Shown: piece after piece, positions 42,529 to 52,389 of the stretch
Position numbering within the stretch: position 1 is the stretch's first letter
Layout: every line of letters begins with the position of its first letter
From: Pontibacter sp. FD36
Lineage (GTDB): Bacteria > Bacteroidota > Bacteroidia > Cytophagales > Hymenobacteraceae
Length of the DNA stretch: 64,000 bases
Reading direction: 5' to 3'
Assembly: GCF_015686655.1 (NCBI RefSeq)
Contig: NZ_JADPMP010000001.1
Location: 248,001 to 312,000 of the forward strand
Made by a program: the position numbers and the translations under genes
The notes under the pieces: model-generated
The model's database searches: none
What the model was told of the DNA's origin: nothing
Seen by the model: only the letters and a program-made list of their open reading frames with translations

Positions 42529-44220
42529 ATGGATATCTTAACCTGGACATACATCATCGTGGGCCTCACGTTCGCCCTGTACATCGGTATCGCCATCTGG
42601 TCGCGTGCTGGCTCTACAAAAGAATTTTACGTGGCAGGTGGTGGCGTTTCGCCGCTAGCCAACGGTATGGCAACGGCCGCTGACTGGATGTCGGCTGCTT
42701 CGTTCATTTCCATGGCCGGTCTCATCTCGTTCATGGGCTACGACGGCTCAGTATACCTGATGGGCTGGACGGGCGGCTACGTGTTGCTCGCTCTCTTACT
42801 GGCGCCATACCTGCGCAAGTTCGGCAAGTTCACCGTGCCTGATTTTGTGGGCGACCGCTACTACTCCAAAACTGCCCGTCTGGTGGCAGTAGTATGTGCT
42901 ATTTTCGTATCGTTTACATACGTAGCCGGCCAAATGCGTGGTGTGGGCATCGTGTTCTCTCGCTTCCTCGAAGTGCAGATCGAAACAGGTGTGATCATCG
43001 GTATGATTATCGTGCTCTTCTACGCTGTGTTGGGTGGCATGAAAGGCATCACCTATACCCAGGTGGCCCAGTACTGCGTGTTGATCTTCGCTTACATGGT
43101 GCCGGCTATCTTCATTTCCATGATGCTGACCGGCAACCCGATACCACAGCTTGGTTTGGGCGGTACTTTGGCCGATGGTACTTATTTATTGGATAAACTG
43201 GACGGCTTGCTTCCAGAGCTAGGTTTTACAGCCTATACCGACGGCAGCAAAGCAACCATTGACGTGTTTTTCATCACGGCTGCCCTGATGGTAGGTACAG
43301 CCGGTCTGCCACACGTTATTGTGCGTTTCTTCACCGTTCCAAAAGTAAAAGATGCCCGTAAGTCGGCAGGTTATGCGTTGGTATTCATCGCCATACTGTA
43401 TACAGCTGCTCCCGCAGTAGGTGCTTTCGGTATGTACAACATGCTGCAGACTACCAGTAACCAACCGATTGCGAGCATGCCGCAGTGGGTGAACAACTGG
43501 GAGAAAACAGGTCTGATCGGCGTGGACGACAAAAACGGTGACGGTCGCATTCAGTATGTGAAAGACCCAGCTGTGAACGAACTCAAGATCGACAAAGACA
43601 TCATGGTGTTGGCCAATCCGGAAATTGCCCAGCTTCCGAACTGGGTGATTGCCTTGGTAGCAGCGGGTGGTCTGGCAGCGGCTCTTTCTACAGCAGCGGG
43701 TCTCTTGCTCGTAATCTCCACATCTATCGCCCACGACTTGCTTAAGAAGTCGGTGATGACAGGTATATCCGAAAAGCAGGAGCTGATTGCGGCCCGTATC
43801 GCAGCGACTTTTGCGGTAGTGATCGCAGGCTATTTCGGTATCAACCCGCCAGGCTTTGTGGCCGAAGTAGTAGCCTTCGCCTTCGGTCTGGCAGCGGCAT
43901 CGTTCTTCCCTGTGATCATCATGGGTATCTTCTCGAAGCGCATGAACAAGCAGGGCGCCATCTGGGGGATGATTTCAGGTCTGTTGTTTACGATCAGCTA
44001 CATCTCCTACTTCAAGTTCATCAACCCAGCCGCCAACCTGCCAGAAAACTGGTTCATGGAGATCTCTCCAGAAGGTATAGGCACCGTAGGTATGATCGTG
44101 AACTTCATCGTGTCATTTATTGTGTCCCGCTTCACGCCAGCCCCACCAGCCCACATTCAGGAGCTGATCGAGGACATCCGCATCCCACGCGGCGCCGGCG
44201 AGGCAGTGGCCGGGCATTAG
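42529..44220 (+). CDS. solute:sodium symporter, acetate permease type (VC_2705 family)
   Basis: 563 residues, about 13 transmembrane helices. SSS family: FYVAGGGVSPLANGMATAADWMSAASFIS (sodium-site region), the Pro-rich MVPAIFISMM, and GTAGLPHVIVRFFTVP, which is typical of ActP-like permeases. An insertion of about 60 residues (about 320-365, DDKNGDGRIQYVKD) resembles the soluble loop of the VC_2705 subfamily. Acetate or another short carboxylate is the likely substrate, given the linked DUF4212, acs, prpE-like and symporter-kinase genes. Confidence 0.9.
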   Translation: MDILTWTYIIVGLTFALYIGIAIWSRAGSTKEFYVAGGGVSPLANGMATAADWMSAASFISMAGLISFMGYDGSVYLMGWTGGYVLLALLLAPYLRKFGKFTVPDFVGDRYYSKTARLVAVVCAIFVSFTYVAGQMRGVGIVFSRFLEVQIETGVIIGMIIVLFYAVLGGMKGITYTQVAQYCVLIFAYMVPAIFISMMLTGNPIPQLGLGGTLADGTYLLDKLDGLLPELGFTAYTDGSKATIDVFFITAALMVGTAGLPHVIVRFFTVPKVKDARKSAGYALVFIAILYTAAPAVGAFGMYNMLQTTSNQPIASMPQWVNNWEKTGLIGVDDKNGDGRIQYVKDPAVNELKIDKDIMVLANPEIAQLPNWVIALVAAGGLAAALSTAAGLLLVISTSIAHDLLKKSVMTGISEKQELIAARIAATFAVVIAGYFGINPPGFVAEVVAFAFGLAAASFFPVIIMGIFSKRMNKQGAIWGMISGLLFTISYISYFKFINPAANLPENWFMEISPEGIGTVGMIVNFIVSFIVSRFTPAPPAHIQELIEDIRIPRGAGEAVAGH

Positions 44221-44579
44221 GATTGAATGGTTGATTGTTGGTTGAATTGTTAAATAGTTAAATTGTTGGATGGTTGATTCGGTGGGGATACCATCGGTCA
44301 GCCATTCGGCAGTTTGCTGGCTCCCAGCCCTCGCTCGCGGCGAGTGTGAGGAATTGGGTGGCGTCTCGCCACCTGTGGCTGGAGGCACAAACTTGCGGCC
44401 AGAGTCCGCTGGATAGCTCACACTCGCGGGACGCGAGCGTGGGTAGAGTCCCCATTAAATAGCTAACACTCGTGGTTCACAAGTAGGGGCGAAAACCCAA
44501 ACCGATTAGTTCAACGAACAAAAAACAACCATTTAACAATTTAGCCACCCCAAAATCACTCAATCACTAACTAAACCCC
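44221..44579. repeat. intergenic repeat element with inverted ends and three hairpins
   Basis: The ends are AT-rich inverted copies: 44257-44276 against 44527-44545, 16 of 19 positions matching. Inside is a long-range stem GCGAGTGTGAG (44340-44350) with CTCACACTCGC (44417-44427). Between or beside these arms are hairpins at 44330-44344, 44357-44373 (7-bp stem, TCT loop) and 44423-44437 (6-bp stem). I see no gene. It separates the symporter from the kinase unit. Confidence 0.6.
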
Positions 44580-44792
44580 ATGCGTGACCGCTCTAAAGGC
44601 AGACGACTCTTTTTCATCAGTGCCCTATTTATGGTGCTATTGAATTTTCCGTTGCTTTCGATTTTCAATTCGGGGGCGACGGTGAGCGGGGTGCCTGTGC
44701 TATACCTATACCTGACGGTGGTGTGGCTGGCCTGCATTGTGGCGATTGCGTTTTTCATTAACCGTCAGGACCCGCGTAAACAGAAGAAATAA
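44580..44792 (+). CDS. small membrane protein upstream of the symporter-type kinase
   Basis: 70 residues, two transmembrane helices (about 9-27 and 39-60) and a basic C-terminus (NRQDPRKQKK). The kinase ATG lies 2 bp after its stop, so the two are tightly coupled. It may be a small partner of the kinase's SSS domain, analogous to DUF4212 for the true symporter. That is inference. No named family recognised. Confidence 0.72.
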   Translation: MRDRSKGRRLFFISALFMVLLNFPLLSIFNSGATVSGVPVLYLYLTVVWLACIVAIAFFINRQDPRKQKK

Positions 44793-44794
44793 CC

Positions 44795-47521
44795 ATGAAC
44801 TACTGGCTTGTCATCGGTGTGTCGTTTTGCTACCTGGCTTTGCTCTTCGGGCTGGCTTCGTGGGCGGAAAGGCGTTCGGCTGCGGGCAGGAGTTTCGTGG
44901 GCAACCCCTACATCTATGCGCTCTCCATGGCCGTGTACTGCACTGCCTGGACCTATTACGGTTCGGTGGGAAGGGCCGCCACGACAGGATTGGGCTACTT
45001 AGCTATTTACATCGGCCCGACACTGATGGCGCCACTTTGGTGGGTGGTGTTGCGCAAGATCATCCGCATCTGCAAGGTGCAGCGCATTACGACCATCGCC
45101 GATTTTATCTCGTCGCGGTATGGTAAGAACATTACGCTGGGCAGCATTGTCACTATCATCTGCGTGCTCGGCATTATCCCGTACATCTCCATCCAACTCA
45201 AGGCTATTGCCAGCAGTCTGGACTTGCTCACAGGCATGAACGAAGTGGGCCGTAGTCCACTGTTCGGCGACACGTCTTTTTACATAGCGCTGGGCTTGGG
45301 CTTGTTTACTATCGTGTATGGCACGCGGCACGTGGAGGCTACCGAGCGGCACGAGGGTATGGTAACGGCTATTGCGTTTGAGTCGCTTTTTAAGCTGGTC
45401 ATTTTTATTGTGGCAGGTGTATTCGTGACCTATGGCGTGTTCAACGGCTTTGGCGACATCATGCAACAGGCCACGCAGCTGCCCGACTTCGAGCGGCTGA
45501 TGACCTTTGACAACGACAGCGGCTTTTCGCAGTGGTTCTGGATGGTGGTACTGTCCATGCTGGCGATTCTGTTTTTGCCGCGCCAGTTCCAGGTGGCGGT
45601 GGTGGAGAACGTAAACGAACAACACCTGAACAAAGCCATGTGGCTCTTTCCGCTATACCTGTTTGCCATCAACATTTTCGTGCTACCCATAGCATTTGGA
45701 GGCGATTTGTTGTTCAACGGCGCCAGTGTGGATGCAGATATGTTTGTGTTGGCCATACCTTTAAGTGAGGGCCAATCGCTACTAGCCTTGATGGTATACC
45801 TGGGCGGATTCTCGGCGGCGACCAGTATGGTCATTGTGGCGACCATTGCGCTAAGCGTGATGGTGAGCAACAACCTGGTGATGCCGCTGCTGGTAGGTAT
45901 ACCGGCCATTAAAAACCAGTATCAGAACCAACTCACGAAGCTCTTGCTTTTCAGTCGCCGACTGGGCATTCTGGTGATTCTGTTGCTGGCCTACCTGTAC
46001 TACAAGGGCGTGGCCGAATACTACTCCCTCGTGGAAGTCGGGCTAGTGTCTTTTGCGGCGGTGGCTCAGTTTGCTCCGGCCATTATCGGGGGGATTTTCT
46101 GGAAAGAAGGTACTAAAAACGGGGCGCTGGCAGGTATAGTGGTCGGTGCCGTGCTCTGGTTCTATACCTTGGTGGTGCCGTCGATGGTTGGGGTGGGCAT
46201 GCTGCCGGGTTCTATTCTGGAGCAAGGTCCGCTAGGTATAGCGTGGCTCAAACCATTCGAGTTATTTGGCCTGCAAGGGATGGACTACATCTCCCACGCC
46301 ATGTTCTGGAGCATGTTCCTGAATGTGGGTTTATATATAGGCGTGTCGCTTTTGAGCAGGCAAACATCTCAGGAGCGCAACCAGGCCGAAGTGTTTGTGG
46401 ACATCTTCAAGTACTCTACGGTGTTCGAAAGCTCCATTGTTTGGAAGGGCACGGCCTACATACCTGATATCAAATCCTTGCTGGTGAACTTCCTCGGGCA
46501 GAAAAAAGCCGAAGTCGCTATGAAAGCCTACAAGCGCAAATATCCCGAGCCGGAGGACGAATCAGGCAAGGCCGACCCGAAGCTGGTAACCTATGCCGAG
46601 AAATTGCTGTCAGGTGTCATCGGCTCTTCTTCGGCGCGCATCATGGTTTCGTCGGTGGTGAAGGAAGAGGAGATCAGCATCGACGAAGTACTCAACATCC
46701 TGAAAGAGTCCCAGCAACTGATTTCGATCAACAACGAGCTCCGCCGCAAATCCATGGAACTGCGGCGCGCCACCGAGCAACTACGCAGTGCCAATGAACG
46801 ACTCAAGCAGCTCGACGAGCTCAAAGACGAGTTCCTGTCGACGGTGACGCACGAGCTGCGCACACCGCTGACTTCGATAAGGGCCCTGTCAGAAATTCTG
46901 TACGACAACCCCGAGATGGAGCGTGAGGACCAGGAGCATTTCCTACAGACCATCGTAAAGGAGTCCGAAAGGCTGACCCGACTGATTACGCAGGTGCTGG
47001 ACCTGGAGCGCTTCGAGTCAGGCAAGCAAAAGCTCAACCTAGGTCCTGTGCAGATAGAGGAAGTGGTGCGCGAGTCAGTGGACGCGCTTTCGCAACTGGT
47101 GCAGGAGAAAAACATCGATTTGGTGGTAGATGTACAGCACAACCTGCCCGCTATCAACGGCGATAAAGACCGTTTGATGCAGGTGCTGGTCAACCTAATC
47201 TCCAACGCCATCAAGTTCTGCAACCCCGAGCACGGCCGCATTATTGTGTCAGGCTATTACATCGACGGCGATATCAAAGTGAATGTGGTGGACAACGGCA
47301 AGGGCATTGACCCCGAGTTTCACAAACAGATATTCGATAAGTTTTACCAAGCGCAGAACCAGAATATTCGCAAACCAGAGGGTAGCGGACTGGGACTGGC
47401 TATCAGCAAGAAGATAATTGAATCGCACCAGGGGCGCATTTGGGTGGAGAGTGAAGTGGGCAAAGGCTCGAAATTTTCGTTCGTGCTTCCCGTGAAAGTA
47501 AATGTGCCCGCAAACGTATAA
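44795..47521 (+). CDS. SSS-domain sensor histidine kinase (CbrA/CrbS-like)
   Basis: 908 residues. The N-terminal about 510 residues are a sodium:solute-symporter domain (about 13 helices, with CTAWTYYGSVGRAATTGL and YGTRHVEATERHEGM). A linker of about 150 residues ends in a coiled coil (LRRATEQLRSANERLKQ). The kinase core then has the H-box STVTHELRTPLTSIRAL (His near residue 685), N-box LVNLISNAIKFC and G-boxes VDNGKGIDPEF and GSGLGLAISKKII. Kinases of this build (CbrA, CrbS) control carbon use, and CrbS controls acetate. The response regulator follows after 4 bp. Confidence 0.93.
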   Translation: MNYWLVIGVSFCYLALLFGLASWAERRSAAGRSFVGNPYIYALSMAVYCTAWTYYGSVGRAATTGLGYLAIYIGPTLMAPLWWVVLRKIIRICKVQRITTIADFISSRYGKNITLGSIVTIICVLGIIPYISIQLKAIASSLDLLTGMNEVGRSPLFGDTSFYIALGLGLFTIVYGTRHVEATERHEGMVTAIAFESLFKLVIFIVAGVFVTYGVFNGFGDIMQQATQLPDFERLMTFDNDSGFSQWFWMVVLSMLAILFLPRQFQVAVVENVNEQHLNKAMWLFPLYLFAINIFVLPIAFGGDLLFNGASVDADMFVLAIPLSEGQSLLALMVYLGGFSAATSMVIVATIALSVMVSNNLVMPLLVGIPAIKNQYQNQLTKLLLFSRRLGILVILLLAYLYYKGVAEYYSLVEVGLVSFAAVAQFAPAIIGGIFWKEGTKNGALAGIVVGAVLWFYTLVVPSMVGVGMLPGSILEQGPLGIAWLKPFELFGLQGMDYISHAMFWSMFLNVGLYIGVSLLSRQTSQERNQAEVFVDIFKYSTVFESSIVWKGTAYIPDIKSLLVNFLGQKKAEVAMKAYKRKYPEPEDESGKADPKLVTYAEKLLSGVIGSSSARIMVSSVVKEEEISIDEVLNILKESQQLISINNELRRKSMELRRATEQLRSANERLKQLDELKDEFLSTVTHELRTPLTSIRALSEILYDNPEMEREDQEHFLQTIVKESERLTRLITQVLDLERFESGKQKLNLGPVQIEEVVRESVDALSQLVQEKNIDLVVDVQHNLPAINGDKDRLMQVLVNLISNAIKFCNPEHGRIIVSGYYIDGDIKVNVVDNGKGIDPEFHKQIFDKFYQAQNQNIRKPEGSGLGLAISKKIIESHQGRIWVESEVGKGSKFSFVLPVKVNVPANV

Positions 47522-47525
47522 AACT

Positions 47526-47906
47526 ATGAGTAGCAAAGAAAAATTGAAGGTGTTGGTTGTGGATGATGAGCCGAGTATACTGATGCCGCTGGAGTTCCTG
47601 ATGCGCAAGAGCGGCTATCAGGTCTTTGTGGCCCGCAACGGTACCGAGGCCATGGAGAGTGTGGACAAGGAACAGCCTGATGTGGTGTTGCTTGATATCA
47701 TGATGCCAGACGTGGACGGCTACGAGGTATGCCGTCACATTCGCGGGCAGGAAAATATGAACGGAGCCAAAGTGATTCTCATGAGCGCCAAGACCAAGGA
47801 CGCTGACATCAAAAAAGGTTATGACGTGGGGGCAGACTTGTACATTCCAAAGCCCTTTTCGACGCGCTTCCTGATGGAAAAAATCAAGGAGCTGACGCAA
47901 AGTTAA
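47526..47906 (+). CDS. single-domain response regulator
   Basis: 126 residues from the ATG at 47526. An in-frame ATG at 47502 lies inside the kinase gene and is less likely. The receiver domain is complete: acidic pocket VVDDEPS, phospho-acceptor Asp in VVLLDIMMPDVDGYE, ILMSAKTK, and the Lys in YIPKPFS. No output domain follows: the protein ends at KELTQS. The signal must pass to another protein or act by protein contact. It is coupled to the upstream kinase and precedes the prpE-like gene. Confidence 0.92.
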   Translation: MSSKEKLKVLVVDDEPSILMPLEFLMRKSGYQVFVARNGTEAMESVDKEQPDVVLLDIMMPDVDGYEVCRHIRGQENMNGAKVILMSAKTKDADIKKGYDVGADLYIPKPFSTRFLMEKIKELTQS

Positions 47907-47928
47907 TCGCAACAAAAGAATTGGAGAT

Positions 47929-49854
47929 ATGGAGACAGCAACCCAAACTTACCGCTCGTACGCCGAGGCCTACGAAAAAAGCATTCAGGATCCAGAGGGA
48001 TTCTGGGGTGAACAGGCACGGCAGATTGCCTGGTTCGAGGAGCCTAAGCAAATCCTGACCACCGACGAAAATGGCTTCTACCGCTGGTTCGCGGGCGGCA
48101 AACTCAACACGGCCTATCTGGCGCTGGACTACCACGTCGAGAACGGTCGCGCTGACCAGACCGCCCTGATCTACGACTCGCCCGTGACCAATACCATCCG
48201 CAAATATACCTACCGCGAGTTCCGCGACATGGTAGCCAGATTTGCAGGTGCGCTGCGTGGTTTGGGTGTGGGCAAAGGTGATACTGTGGTGATTTACATG
48301 CCCGTTATACCTGAGGCCGTGGTTGCCATGCTCGCCTGCGCAAGGTTAGGTGCCATTCACTCAGTGGTATTCGGCGGTTTTGCACCGCACGAACTCACGG
48401 TGCGCATCGACGACGCCCGTCCGAAGGTGGTGATTTCCGCTTCCTGCGGCATCGAGTTCGACAAGCATATACCTTACAAGCCTCTACTAGACAAAGCCCT
48501 GAACGACAGCAAGCACAAGCCCGTGCATACCATCATTTTGCAGCGCCCTTACGTGGAGGCCGACATGCAGCCGGGCCGCGACCTGGATTACATGGACGTA
48601 TTACAAAAAGCCCAGCCAGCTGATTGCGTACCTGTAGACGCGCACGACCCGCTATACATTCTCTATACCTCTGGCACCACGGGCAAACCCAAAGGCATCG
48701 TGCGTGACAATGGCGGCCATGCCGTGGCGTTGAAATTCAGTATGAAAGCCGTGTATGGCGTAGACCCGGGTGATGTGTTCTGGGCCGCTTCCGACGTAGG
48801 TTGGGCCGTGGGACACTCGTATCTGGTATACGCTCCGCTGATCCATGGCTGTACCACCGTGCTCTTTGAAGGCAAACCTGTGCGCACTCCGGATGCGGGT
48901 ACATTCTGGCGCATCATCATGCAGCACGACGTAAAGGTGCTCTTTACAGCCCCGACAGCCATTCGCGCCATCAAGAAAGAAGACCCGGAAGGTATAGAGA
49001 AAATCAAGTATGACCTGCCATCGCTCAAGTACCTGTTCCTGGCTGGCGAACGCTGCGACCCTGCTACTTACTACTGGGCTAAGGATTTGCTGCGCATACC
49101 TGTAGTAGACCACTGGTGGCAAACCGAATCAGGCTGGCCGATGGTGGCAAACATGGTGGGCTATGGCCTAAAGCCAGCTAAGCCCGGTTCGGCAGGCTTG
49201 CCGGTTTGCGGATATAAAGTAGAGATTCTGGGCGAGGAAGGGCAGGAGCTTATACCTGCGCAGGAAGGCTACGTGGCCGTGAAGCTGCCGTTGCCTCCCG
49301 GTTGCCTGCCCACCTTGTGGGAAGACAATGACCGCTTCTACAAATCCTATCTCGACCGTTTCCCTGGCTATTACATGACCGGTGATGGGGGCTATATGGA
49401 TGAAGATGGCTATATTTATATCATGGGACGCATTGACGATGTGATCAACGTGTCCGGTCACCGCCTCTCAACCGGAGAGATGGAAGAGATGGTTGCCTCG
49501 CACCCTGCCGTAGCCGAATGCGCCGTGGTAGGTATAGCCGACGACCTGCGTGGACAGCGCCCCATTGGCCTGGTGGTGCTCAAGGACGGACAGAACATCA
49601 GCGAAGGGCAAATCGAGCAGGAACTGATCGCCCTGATTCGGGAGAAAATAGGAGCCGTAGCTTACTTCCGAAATGCGCTTATCGTAAAGCGCCTGCCTAA
49701 GACCCGCTCAGGCAAGATACTCCGCAAGATACTGCGCAACATTGCCGACGGCGTGCACTACGCTATACCTTCCACCATCGATGACCCGGCTATACTCACC
49801 GAGATTCACGATGACCTGAAACAGCGAAAGATTGGGAATGCTTTTTTGGAGTGA
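47929..49854 (+). CDS. prpE: propionyl-CoA synthetase-like acyl-CoA ligase (PrpE type)
   Basis: 641 residues, acyl-CoA synthetase of the acetate/propionate group. ATP motif YTSGTTGKPKGIVRDNGGHA (about 244-263); the IVRDNGGH and WAASDVGWAVGHSYLVYAPL blocks match PrpE/ACSS3 rather than Acs. GRIDDVINVSGHRLSTGEMEE and the lysine motif KTRSGKILRKILRN at the C-terminus complete it. It makes propionyl-CoA (perhaps also acetyl-CoA), which would feed the carboxylase and methylmalonyl-CoA mutase genes elsewhere in the window. The name is probable, not proven. Confidence 0.85.
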   Translation: METATQTYRSYAEAYEKSIQDPEGFWGEQARQIAWFEEPKQILTTDENGFYRWFAGGKLNTAYLALDYHVENGRADQTALIYDSPVTNTIRKYTYREFRDMVARFAGALRGLGVGKGDTVVIYMPVIPEAVVAMLACARLGAIHSVVFGGFAPHELTVRIDDARPKVVISASCGIEFDKHIPYKPLLDKALNDSKHKPVHTIILQRPYVEADMQPGRDLDYMDVLQKAQPADCVPVDAHDPLYILYTSGTTGKPKGIVRDNGGHAVALKFSMKAVYGVDPGDVFWAASDVGWAVGHSYLVYAPLIHGCTTVLFEGKPVRTPDAGTFWRIIMQHDVKVLFTAPTAIRAIKKEDPEGIEKIKYDLPSLKYLFLAGERCDPATYYWAKDLLRIPVVDHWWQTESGWPMVANMVGYGLKPAKPGSAGLPVCGYKVEILGEEGQELIPAQEGYVAVKLPLPPGCLPTLWEDNDRFYKSYLDRFPGYYMTGDGGYMDEDGYIYIMGRIDDVINVSGHRLSTGEMEEMVASHPAVAECAVVGIADDLRGQRPIGLVVLKDGQNISEGQIEQELIALIREKIGAVAYFRNALIVKRLPKTRSGKILRKILRNIADGVHYAIPSTIDDPAILTEIHDDLKQRKIGNAFLE

Positions 49855-49929
49855 TTTTCAAAACGGAGGATAACAATTGTTCCTAAATTCCACTAAGTAC
49901 AGGGTAGAGGGCTAGTTCTCAGAGAGTGG

Positions 49930-50091
49930 TCATCCCCCTGCCCCCCTTCAAAGGGGGACCTTCGTGCACGAGGAACTCAATTTGAGAAAAATGATGGATA
50001 GAGAATTAGCAGACAATTAAAGTGCTACAATGCTTATTCCTGCTAAGTGGCAAGAACTAAAAGTCCCCCTTTGAAGGGGGTAGGGGGATGA
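49930..50091. repeat. MITE-like element with C/G-run inverted ends
   Basis: The left end (49930-49962) and the right end (50061-50091) are nearly exact inverted copies of one about 31-bp sequence of C and G runs around a TTCAAA/TTTGAA core. Each end is itself a small hairpin (for example CCCCCTT-TG-AAGGGGG at 50065-50080). The roughly 100 bp between is AT-rich and non-coding. Confidence 0.65.
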
Positions 50092-50117
50092 CAGTCGTTC
50101 CCAAAATATACCTGTAG

Positions 50118-50150
50118 GGACAGGTCGCGACCTGTCCGAATCGTGCACGA
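50118..50150. repeat. 20-bp palindrome repeat (copy related to 39132-39158)
   Basis: GGACAGGTCG|CGACCTGTCC at 50118-50137 is a perfect palindrome, followed by CGAATCGTGCAC. A diverged copy without the full palindrome lies at 39132-39158. Probably a dispersed family in the genome. Confidence 0.6.
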
Positions 50151-50194
50151 ATTAAAACTGAAAAAACCTTAAACACCATAAACAAACCGATATC

Positions 50195-52093
<1,899 letters not shown>

Positions 52094-52124
52094 AATTTAG
52101 ATTGATAAGTTTAGTTGAATGCGT

Positions 52125-52155
52125 AAAGTCCTGCGACGTTTGTTGCAGGACTTTT
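52125..52155 (+). terminator. intrinsic terminator after acs
   Basis: A 10-bp stem AAAGTCCTGC (52125-52134) with GCAGGACTTT (52145-52154), then TTGCG; the T-run is short. The rest of the gap to 52389 holds no gene; it has repeat-like words (near 52230-52345) and one CAGGTATAG motif (52198). Confidence 0.65.
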
Positions 52156-52339
52156 GCGTTAAAGTCAAGTGGTGATTGCTGATATAGGAGTGGTTGCAGG
52201 TATAGCTGGAGTAGTAATGCATAGCTGCCTTTTCGCCTAGCCGGCGGGGTCTTACTTTTTTCTCCCGAATCAAGTTCAGGAGAGGGGTAGAGGCGGCATC
52301 TGCAAAATCCTGCAAATCCTTAAATCCTGATTCAGACAA

Positions 52340-52370
52340 TTGCAATCCTCTCCTCAATCCCGTATCTTCA
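52340..52370 (+). promoter_or_regulatory. candidate promoter of the cNMP/CBS/DUF294 gene
   Basis: TTG (52340-52342), 20 bp, TATCTTCA (52363-52370). The -7 box has two changes from TAnnTTTG at its end, so this is a weak call. Confidence 0.35.
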
Positions 52371-52389
52371 TCAGGTATAACCCTAGGCT

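Larger units (their letters stand above)
49855..50194. other. 340-bp intergenic region filled by dispersed repeats
   Basis: No gene seen. It holds a MITE-like inverted pair (49930-50091) and, to its right, a 20-bp perfect palindrome (50118-50137). CGTGCACGA occurs at 49963-49971 and 50142-50150 as a direct repeat. Any acs promoter must lie within or after these. Confidence 0.6.

Noticed and set aside
47502..47525. Earlier ATG for the response regulator
   Set aside because: It would start inside the kinase gene and add eight unfamiliar residues; ATG 47526 begins the receiver normally.
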